Positions 5,678 to 9,592 of a stretch of 9,592 nt of DNA are shown here, piece after piece. The stretch comes from Treponema sp. GTDB lineage: Bacteria; Spirochaetota; Spirochaetia; Treponematales; Breznakiellaceae. The notes under the pieces are model-generated. The model ran no database searches, was not told where the DNA came from, and saw only the letters and a list, made by a program, of their open reading frames with translations. The stretch lies in contig JAISTO010000024.1 of NCBI GenBank assembly GCA_031272575.1, forward strand, positions 1-9,592, written 5' to 3'. Positions within the stretch are counted from its first letter, which is position 1; every line of letters begins with the position of its first letter. Both the position numbers and the translations under genes were made by a program.

Positions 5678-5732
5678 TTTTTCCCTGTTTTTCACTCTTT
5701 TTTCGCATTTTTTTTCATATTTTTTGAAAAAA
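5678..5732 (+). promoter_or_regulatory. Helically phased T-tracts upstream of barrel-gene promoter
   Basis: T-runs begin at 5678 (T5), 5688 (T5), 5698 (T6), 5708 (T8) and 5720 (T6), then A6 at 5727. The 10-bp phasing predicts intrinsically curved DNA directly upstream of the -35 box and could act as an UP-like element. The T-runs may also help end lipid-kinase transcription, but no good stem precedes them. Confidence 0.55.
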
Positions 5733-5736
5733 GTAC

Positions 5737-5765
5737 TTGACTTAATTCAATATTGCCCTTATAAT
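5737..5765 (+). promoter_or_regulatory. Strong sigma70-type promoter of barrel gene
   Basis: -35 TTGACT (5737-5742), exact 17-nt spacer, consensus -10 TATAAT (5760-5765). Expected start of transcription is near 5772, giving a leader of about 57 nt. Confidence 0.85.
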
Positions 5766-5777
5766 CCTCCCCAAAAT

Positions 5778-5828
5778 GGGAACCAAGGGGCCTTGCGGCC
5801 TCTTCCCAAAAAAAAAGGAGGATATTAC
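5778..5828 (+). promoter_or_regulatory. Leader hairpin, A9 tract and Shine-Dalgarno of barrel gene
   Basis: AAGGGGCC (5785-5792) pairs with GGCCTCTT (5797-5804) around a TTGC loop with one G-T wobble; GGG (5778-5780) and CCC (5805-5807) can extend it past a bulge. This 5'-end stem could stabilise the mRNA. It is followed by nine A and the Shine-Dalgarno AGGAGG, 7-8 nt before ATG 5829. Confidence 0.6.
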
Positions 5829-6946
5829 ATGAAAAAGTTTTGTGTAATTATCGCGGCCCTCGCAGTTGCGGGGGGGGGGCAGTTTTTGCCCAAGGGTTTA
5901 CCCTGAACGGTCTCGTCGACGCAGGTATCGGCGTATTCGCAGGGGAAGGCTTCGACAGTTTTTCAAGCCCGGTTAATGCTACCGAGTTTTCCTATGAGAA
6001 TAACGCCACACGCGTGCAGGTCGACGGCGCCTGGGCAAACGAGTCAGAAAGTGCGGGAATCAACTTCCGCATTCGGTTGGACGGCATTGCGCCTGCGCAA
6101 GGCGGGGGGCTGAGTCTGTTCAAGTATTTCTTCGGCTGGGCCAAGGCTTTCGACGGCAAGTTGGAAGTAAAGGGCGGCGCGGTCGACGACGGCGCCTTCG
6201 AAACCAGCGACGCGGTCTGGGCCGACGACCTGGGCGAAGGCCTCGGCCTGCTCGCGCTGGTAAAGCCGGTCGGCGCGCTTACTGTGGGCTTTGGTGTGTA
6301 CACCGCGGACAATACCGATACCGTCGACCTGGGCGAACTCAAGTACACTGCCGGCGTTGCCTACGATCTGGAAAATGTGCTTTCGCTGAAACTGGAGTAC
6401 GCGAACCGCGGCGCTGCGGGCGGTAACGAAAACGAGCAGGTACAACTCGGCGTGGGCGTCAGCGCGCTCGAGAGCGCGGGGCTCAGCCTTGCGCTTACCG
6501 CTATCGCGTCTGAGTTGCAGGACTTCAGCGACAAGGGGACCTTCAAGTTCATCGAGAGTGTCGGCTTCAAGAAGGACGCTCTCGCGCTCGGCTTTGACCT
6601 GGTGGAAGGCCTCAAGTTGGGGAACGACGACCCGCTCGATTTCCGCGCGGGTCTCTACGGCGCGTACGGGCTTCTGGGCGGCGCGATCACTCCCCGCCTG
6701 GACATCAACTTCCTGTCAGGCTACGAACCCGTTAAGAACGGCACCGTGCAGACCGGCTACCGCTACGACGGCAACTTCGGTACGTATGCCAAGGAAACGC
6801 TCTATCTGGGCGCAAAGCCCTCGGTTAACTTCACCATTGCCGAAGGCGCGGACTTCGAAGTCGGCTACATCCTGGACGTGGGCCTCGGCGACGCTGACGA
6901 CGGCCTCTACCACGCGGCGTACGCCAACCTGAAGGTGAGTTTCTAG
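5829..6946 (+). CDS. Beta-barrel outer-membrane protein, frameshifted at poly-G (phase OFF)
   Basis: A porin-like protein expected in the outer membrane. From ATG 5829 (AGGAGG at good spacing) the frame encodes a signal peptide, MKKFCVIIAALAVAGG, but a 10-G run (5870-5879) shifts the frame and translation ends at TGA 5904-5906 after 25 residues. The rest of the signal peptide (AVFA, cleavage before Gln21) and the mature protein lie in another frame, open to TAG 6944-6946. With 8 G the product would be 371 residues, with 11 G 372. The mature part is rich in alternating polar/hydrophobic strands and ends in Phe (ANLKVSF), the C-terminal signature recognised by the BAM machinery. The body shows no other damage, which favours reversible phase variation or a sequencing miscount over a dead gene. 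I know no exact family; it resembles treponemal barrel proteins in style. Confidence 0.85.
5870..5879 (+). repeat. Poly-G tract (10 G) in signal-peptide codons
   Basis: Codons GCG GGG GGG GGG read through the run in the start-codon frame and come out one base off. Loss of two G or gain of one restores the signal peptide and barrel. The position, within the first 17 codons of a surface gene, is typical of slipped-strand phase switches. Confidence 0.85.
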
Positions 6947-6950
6947 GATA

Positions 6951-7031
6951 GGGAGTGGGGAGTGGGAAGTGGCTTGCGCTTGTCTCGTAGGTTGCGCGTA
7001 CTCCCTACTCCCTACTCCCTACTCCCTACTC
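6951..7031. repeat. Inverted arrays of the GGGAGTR heptamer
   Basis: Just after the barrel stop codon, three units GGGAGTG, GGGAGTG, GGAAGTG (6951-6971) face four exact units ACTCCCT plus ACTC (7000-7031), which are the reverse complement of AGGGAGT. The two arrays can pair into a long hairpin with a 28-nt loop, and the right array carries a G-quadruplex motif on the minus strand. It could act as a terminator or barrier between the convergent genes on either side. Confidence 0.65.
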
Positions 7032-7054
7032 ACCCCACGGCACTCACTCGCTCA

Positions 7055-7073
7055 CGCCGCGCCCCCGCACAAC
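7055..7073 (+). repeat. GC-rich 19-mer, copy 1
   Basis: CGCCGCGCCCCCGCACAAC is identical to 9009-9027. In both places it follows a heptamer array of the ACTCCCT/ATTCCCT type by about 25-30 nt, which suggests one composite element. Confidence 0.6.
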
Positions 7074-7104
7074 ATCGCGCTCACCCCCGCGCCCTGTTCT
7101 TTGC

Positions 7105-7740
7105 CTAATACGCCTTCAATGGAATGTCTACCGTCTCTACCGCGTCACCGTCCTGCTTGAGAAGACCCACACCGTAGGTACGGGCCGCGGCTTCCGCGTC
7201 GCGCTCCAAAGAGAAACCCGCAAGGCCGAGGTATACTTTATAGTTCTGGTATTCAGGGAAAAATTCCCGAAAGACCGATACTTTCCTGGCGGCAAGTTCT
7301 TCCACCTGTTCCCGGTGTATCCGGTGTTTCGCGTCAATCACCGCCACCGCGTCGTGGTTTACCAGCACTATGTCAAACTCGCAGTTCCTGCCGCCCCGTT
7401 TCGATCTTTTAACATTGGAGAGCATATCGTCAAAGGCGATTCCAGCGAAGTTGAGGTCTTTGCGCAAAGCCGTTTGGAAGTAGGCCTCCACGCTATGGCC
7501 GATGCTGCGGTGAACGCAGCCGATCTGCCTGGACACACTGTTGACAATCCGCCTCATTTCCCTGAAGGTCTCCTTCAACTCCCGGTCCGTCTCCTGGAAC
7601 CGCCGTTCCGTCTCCTGGGACATTCGTTCCGTCTCCTGGAACCTCCGTTCCGTCTCCTGAGACATCCGTTCCGTCTCCTTTTGCGATGCCGCAACATCCC
7701 GCAAAATCTGTCGTATCTCTTCTAATTCCGGCGCACTCAT
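7105..7740 (-). CDS. Coiled-coil plus PD-(D/E)XK nuclease-like protein (DUF3782-like)
   Basis: A complete 211-residue protein with two parts. Residues about 22-63 are six 7-residue units (QETERMS/QETERRF alternating, then QETDREL, KETFREM), a coiled coil encoded by a near-exact 42-bp tandem repeat. Residues about 75-211 carry a PD-(D/E)XK-type core: Glu86 in SVEAYF, then Asp123 in EFDIVLVNHD, then Asp136-Ala-Lys138 in AVIDAKHR, consistent with a metal-dependent nuclease fold. Whether it cuts DNA is not known. Start chosen at ATG 7740, behind AGGAGG at ideal spacing, not the longer frame to 7797 that would overlap the promoter. No signal peptide. It shares heptads and promoter style with the left-edge gene and stands alone, back to back with repeats. 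It lies convergent to the barrel gene across the heptamer arrays. Confidence 0.82.
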   Translation of the reverse strand: MSAPELEEIRQILRDVAASQKETERMSQETERRFQETERMSQETERRFQETDRELKETFREMRRIVNSVSRQIGCVHRSIGHSVEAYFQTALRKDLNFAGIAFDDMLSNVKRSKRGGRNCEFDIVLVNHDAVAVIDAKHRIHREQVEELAARKVSVFREFFPEYQNYKVYLGLAGFSLERDAEAAARTYGVGLLKQDGDAVETVDIPLKAY

Positions 7741-7757
7741 ATCTGCCTCCTGCATTA

Positions 7758-7786
7758 AAGATACCAAAAAAAAGATTTTTTGGCAA
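7758..7786 (-). promoter_or_regulatory. Promoter of coiled-coil nuclease-like gene
   Basis: On the minus strand: -35 TTGCCA (7786-7781), 17-nt spacer made mostly of A and T runs, -10 TATCTT (7763-7758). TATCTTTAA is shared with the -10 region of the left-edge gene. Confidence 0.55.
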
Positions 7787-7813
7787 GCCCTCAGCAATTC
7801 CCATCAGCAATTT

Positions 7814-7984
7814 GAGCCCACTCCGAAAACAAGGAATTTTAAGAAAGTAAACGCGAATTATACGAATGTACACGAATGTACGCGAATAGGATTCTTAAAA
7901 TTCGGGCGATATATCGCCTCATTCGCGTAAATTAGCGTAATTCGCGGTTAAATTTCTGAATCGCCAACTTTTCGGAGTGGGCTC
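7814..7984 (+). repeat. MITE-like TIR element, copy C (171 bp)
   Basis: Perfect 16-bp terminal inverted repeats GAGCCCACTCCGAAAA (7814-7829) and TTTTCGGAGTGGGCTC (7969-7984). The interior follows copy A (AAGAAAGTAAACGCGAATTA, then CGAATGTACA units about every 10 nt, then CGCGGTTAAAT) and has an extra hairpin at 7905-7918. Confidence 0.8.
7900..7925. repeat. Mini-hairpin GGCGATATATCGCC with ATTCG direct repeats, inside MITE C
   Basis: The perfect 14-nt palindrome 7905-7918 lies in a 16-nt insert flanked by ATTCG on both sides (7900-7904 and 7921-7925). Copy A has a single ATTCG at the same place, so the insert looks like a tiny insertion with a 5-nt duplication. Confidence 0.55.
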
Positions 7985-8017
7985 ATTCTGGAAACTTCTC
8001 TAAATCACCAAGAATTT

Positions 8018-8076
8018 GAGCCTGTTCAAAAACTATATCGACTGTGCGCTAAAGCGCACGGTTTTTGAACAGGCTC
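8018..8076. repeat. GCCTGTTCAAAAAC inverted-repeat element, copy 2
   Basis: Perfect 16-bp arms GAGCCTGTTCAAAAAC (8018-8033) and GTTTTTGAACAGGCTC (8061-8076) around a 27-nt interior holding one small hairpin, GTGCGCT-AA-AGCGCAC. Copy 1 (958-1028) has the same arms with two inner hairpins. Confidence 0.75.
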
Positions 8077-8077
8077 T

Positions 8078-8119
8078 TGCAGTTTTTCGCGCCAAAGGCG
8101 CGACAAAACTGCGTTTTTT
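8078..8119 (+). terminator. Orphan intrinsic-terminator-like hairpin
   Basis: A GC-rich top, CGCGCC-AAA-GGCGCG (8088-8102), continues into T/A and GC pairs down to 8078 and 8113 with one bulged C (8104), and is followed by six T (8114-8119). This is a good rho-independent terminator on the plus strand, but no plus-strand gene lies upstream for over 1 kb. It may shield the toxin-antitoxin promoter, end an unseen small RNA, or be another repeat. Confidence 0.55.
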
Positions 8120-8125
8120 AAGGTA

Positions 8126-8155
8126 GAAGTTCAAAAACTGAAGTTTTTGAACTTC
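8126..8155. repeat. Perfect 14-bp hairpin GAAGTTCAAAAACT
   Basis: GAAGTTCAAAAACT (8126-8139) and AGTTTTTGAACTTC (8142-8155) pair perfectly around GA. The core GTTCAAAAAC is shared with the arms of the element just upstream. Confidence 0.65.
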
Positions 8156-8229
8156 CTCATTTAAGAAAAAATAAACCTCAAAGGCGAATAAGGCGCACAA
8201 AGGAAGGAGAAAAGAGGCATCGCGGCCCC

Positions 8230-8258
8230 TTGACAACCCCGCTCAGGTATGTTACACT
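8230..8258 (+). promoter_or_regulatory. Promoter of toxin-antitoxin operon
   Basis: Consensus -35 TTGACA (8230-8235), 17-nt spacer, -10 TACACT (8253-8258). GTTAC (8251-8255) and GTAAC (8266-8270) form an inverted repeat across the -10/+1 region, a plausible autoregulatory site for the antitoxin complex, though short. The leader of about 80 nt also has CCGCC/GGCGG arms. Confidence 0.75.
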
Positions 8259-8343
8259 GAACACCGTAACCGAAGTGGTAATCCCGCCAGATGGCACAGG
8301 CGGCTTCCGGCATAAAAGGGATACCCATTATGGAGGAAACGGT

Positions 8344-8601
8344 ATGATGAGTCAGATGACGATTAACTCGCAGGAGTACCAGGGCACGGCGGCGGACCTG
8401 CTGGATAACGCCGCGATGTGCAAAGAGCAGGTCAATGTGTGGACACCTCACGGGGCTGTGGTCATAGTGCCGGAGGAAGAATGGCGCGGCCTGATTGCCA
8501 CGCTGGAAATCGAAGCCAATCCCCGCCTCAAGGCGGAGATTCTTGAAGGCATGGCAACGCCGCTTTCAGAATGCATTGACGAAAGCGAGGTGGACTTTTG
8601 A
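8344..8601 (+). CDS. Antitoxin, Phd/YefM family
   Basis: An 85-residue antitoxin, first gene of a two-gene operon. The N-terminal half resembles the Phd/YefM fold, which binds operator DNA (TINSQEYQGTAADLLDNAAM, then VNVWTPHGAVVIVPEEEWRGL, the equivalent of the 'G-A-V-V-(I/V)-x-x-(E/D)-E-(W/Y)' strand and helix). The acidic C-terminus (ECIDESEVDF) is the expected toxin-binding tail. The start at ATG 8344 follows GGAGG by 7 nt; a frame open further upstream would overlap the promoter and is rejected. The stop codon TGA (8599-8601) overlaps the toxin's TTG start. The promoter with an inverted repeat suggests the usual autorepression. Confidence 0.85.
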   Translation: MMSQMTINSQEYQGTAADLLDNAAMCKEQVNVWTPHGAVVIVPEEEWRGLIATLEIEANPRLKAEILEGMATPLSECIDESEVDF

Positions 8602-8861
8602 ACTGGAGAATCAAGTGGAGCAAACGCGCCGTAAAAGACTCTGCTAAAATCAAGGCGGGGCATTGGTATAAAAAAACGAAGGCGCTTATAGATGTGCTTC
8701 GTATCAACCCGTATCAAATGCCGCCGGACTACGAAAAGTTAAGCGGCGATTTGCATGGCGCGTATTCCCGGCGCATAAACGGACAGCACCGTCTTGTGTA
8801 TGCAGTTGACGAAACAGAACATGCGGTTAAAATACTGTCCATGTGGTCACATTACGAGTAA
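8598..8861 (+). CDS. yoeB: mRNA interferase toxin, Txe/YoeB family
   Basis: An 87-residue ribosome-dependent mRNA endonuclease of the YoeB/RelE superfamily, expected to cleave mRNA in the ribosomal A site and be neutralised by the preceding antitoxin. Its core, DYEKLSGDLHGAYSRRINGQ, then HRLVYAVDE, and the C-terminus KILSMWSHYE are classic YoeB. Glu46 and Arg65 fall at the catalytic positions of Escherichia coli YoeB, and His85-Tyr86 correspond to the essential C-terminal His-Tyr. All expected residues are present, so the toxin is probably active. The start is TTG 8598, overlapping the antitoxin stop by 4 nt (TTGA), so it should be translated by coupling and in lower amount; no ATG is available before residue 41. 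Confidence 0.92.
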   Translation: MNWRIKWSKRAVKDSAKIKAGHWYKKTKALIDVLRINPYQMPPDYEKLSGDLHGAYSRRINGQHRLVYAVDETEHAVKILSMWSHYE

Positions 8862-8878
8862 AAGCCCTACTGATCATT

Positions 8879-8899
8879 GCGCCGGCTGGAAGCCGGCGC
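8879..8899. repeat. REP-like hairpin GCCGGC-TGGAA-GCCGGC
   Basis: Arms GCGCCGGC (8879-8886) and GCCGGCGC (8892-8899) form a perfect 8-bp stem with a TGGAA loop, 17 bp after the toxin stop. Similar GCCGGCTGGAAGCCGGC units followed by GCTCCCA are familiar as dispersed intergenic repeats in diverse bacteria. It may protect the 3' end of the toxin-antitoxin mRNA. Confidence 0.65.
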
Positions 8900-8966
8900 T
8901 CCCAACCCGTATCTCGCGGCCCTTATTCGCAGCCACCCCGCGCCGTCACATCACGCACAAGTCCCC

Positions 8967-9027
8967 ATTCCCTATTCCCTACGCACCCAAGCGGCCCCTC
9001 CTCCCCCGCGCCGCGCCCCCGCACAAC
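8967..9027 (+). repeat. Heptamer pair plus GC-rich 19-mer, copy 2
   Basis: Two units ATTCCCT (8967-8980), a variant of the ACTCCCT heptamer, are followed 28 nt later by the 19-mer (9009-9027) identical to 7055-7073. ACAAGTCCC just before the heptamers also occurs at 2705-2713, again upstream of a CGCTATACT leaderless promoter. Confidence 0.55.
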
Positions 9028-9036
9028 GCCGCCCTC

Positions 9037-9065
9037 TTGAACACTCCCCTCCCCCGCGCTATACT
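9037..9065 (+). promoter_or_regulatory. Promoter of AAA-ATPase gene, probably leaderless
   Basis: -35 TTGAAC (9037-9042), 17-nt spacer, -10 TATACT (9060-9065). ATG 9072 is 6 nt after the -10 box and no Shine-Dalgarno is present; CTCCCC lies between. Same layout as 2754-2768. Confidence 0.65.
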
Positions 9066-9071
9066 CTCCCC

Positions 9072-9592
9072 ATGGACTTCACACGGAAACTGCCCATCGG
9101 CATTCAGGACTTCGAAAAACTCCGCGCCAATGGGTTTTTGTATGTTGACAAGACCGAGTACCTCTATCGTCTTGTAAATGAAGGGACGGTCTACTTCCTC
9201 GGCCGGCCGCGGCGCTTCGGCAAGAGCCTCCTGCTCTCGACGCTCAAGGCCTACTTTGAGGGAAAACGGGAGCTCTTTACGGGGCTCGCCATCGAAAAAT
9301 TCGAGCGGAACTGGACGCCGCGTCCGGTCATCCATATCGACTTCAACTCCGGCCCCTATACCGACTTCGCGAGCTTCAAAACAAGCCTCGAGGGGATACT
9401 GTACCGGCTCGAAAAAAAGTGGGGCCGGGACGAGGGGGAAATTAACCCTTCCGACCGGTTCCTCGGCGTCATTCGCAGGGCCGCGGAAACGTCCGGGCAG
9501 AAGGCCGTCGTGCTCATCGACGAGTACGACAAGCCCCTGCTGGCCCACATCGAAGCCGGCCAGGTGCAGGAGGACATCCGCGCCGCGCTCAA
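9072..9592 (+). CDS. AAA-ATPase-like / PD-(D/E)XK family protein, N-terminal part (runs off right edge)
   Basis: The frame is open from ATG 9072 to the window end (173 residues). It starts MDFTRKLPIGIQDFEKLRAN followed by GFLYVDKTEYLYRLV, the standard opening of the AAA-ATPase-like family (PF09820) that usually ends in a PD-(D/E)XK nuclease-like domain (formerly DUF1703), which would lie beyond the edge. The Walker A variant is GRPRRFGKS (44-52) and Walker B is VVLIDEYD (146-153), both intact. Such genes are numerous in gut anaerobes and in treponemes, often in many copies; their cellular role is not settled (mobile-element or defence links are proposed). The promoter -10 box 6 nt before ATG argues for a leaderless mRNA and fixes the start. 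Confidence 0.93.
   Translation, partial: MDFTRKLPIGIQDFEKLRANGFLYVDKTEYLYRLVNEGTVYFLGRPRRFGKSLLLSTLKAYFEGKRELFTGLAIEKFERNWTPRPVIHIDFNSGPYTDFASFKTSLEGILYRLEKKWGRDEGEINPSDRFLGVIRRAAETSGQKAVVLIDEYDKPLLAHIEAGQVQEDIRAAL

Larger units (their letters stand above)
7741..8343. other. Gene-free spacer: MITE copy C, hairpin chain, TA promoter
   Basis: This spacer contains the promoter of the 7740 gene, MITE copy C (7814-7984), three successive hairpins (8018-8076, 8078-8119, 8126-8155), an unremarkable AT-rich stretch (8156-8225) and the promoter and leader of the toxin-antitoxin operon. I see no gene. Confidence 0.65.

Noticed and set aside
5662..5682. Intrinsic terminator after the lipid kinase (AAGGGGCCTTG then T5)
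   Set aside because: The AAGG/CCTT arms leave only a 2-nt loop, so no stable hairpin forms; the T-runs are better explained as phased tracts.
5829..6946. Barrel gene as a dead pseudogene
   Set aside because: The only defect is in a homopolymer that can slip back; promoter, SD, signal peptide parts, barrel and terminal Phe are intact.
7560..7680. Regular ~21-bp repeats considered as a CRISPR-like array
   Set aside because: They lie in frame inside a gene and encode coiled-coil heptads; there are no unique spacers.
8230..8343. Longer N-terminus for the antitoxin
   Set aside because: It would begin inside the TTGACA promoter; GGAGG before ATG 8344 sets the start.

Overview
The window looks like accessory-rich chromosome from a host-associated spirochaete of the Treponema type, possibly a termite-gut treponeme. 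The signs are GC-rich coding sequence set in AT-rich repeat-filled spacers, an outer-membrane barrel gene carrying a poly-G tract, QETDR-heptad coiled-coil nuclease genes, and an AAA-ATPase of the 'LPIGIQDF ... RPRRFGKS' family. This placement is an inference from style, not from a marker gene.

Layout. 1-449 (minus): 5' part of a coiled-coil protein that runs off the left edge, with its own promoter and a palindrome over it. 450-1041: no gene; a MITE-like element, a 46-nt repeat and nested hairpins. 1042-2541 (minus): GH51 alpha-L-arabinofuranosidase with a sigma70-type promoter. 2766-3652 (plus): a small membrane protein followed by a PTS EIIA-like protein; the EIIA ribosome-binding site and start are complementary over 12 nt to the sequence beginning at the upstream stop codon. 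3649-4023 (minus): FMN-binding lipoprotein, convergent with EIIA and overlapping it by 4 nt. 4024-4512: second MITE copy (inverted) and a poly-G tract. 4513-5661 (plus): diacylglycerol-kinase-like lipid kinase. 5829-6946 (plus): beta-barrel outer-membrane protein, out of frame at a 10-G run inside its signal peptide. 7105-7740 (minus): complete coiled-coil/PD-(D/E)XK protein related to the one at the left edge. 7741-8343: third MITE copy and a chain of hairpins. 8344-8861 (plus): YefM/YoeB-type toxin-antitoxin pair. 9072 to the right edge (plus): N-terminal part of an AAA-ATPase/PD-(D/E)XK protein.

How the parts fit. The genes do not form one pathway. Arabinofuranosidase and EIIA point to plant-polysaccharide sugar use and its control; the lipid kinase, FMN lipoprotein and barrel are envelope functions; the two coiled-coil nuclease-like genes, the toxin-antitoxin pair and the AAA-ATPase are typical accessory genes. 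The most striking signals are regulatory: the SD/anti-SD inverted repeat ahead of EIIA, the poly-G frameshift in the barrel gene, a poly-G tract by the lipid-kinase promoter, -10 boxes placed so close to ATG that mRNAs would be leaderless, and layered small repeats (TIR elements with mini-hairpins inserted in them, and G-rich heptamer arrays). No transposase, CRISPR array, rRNA or tRNA was seen.
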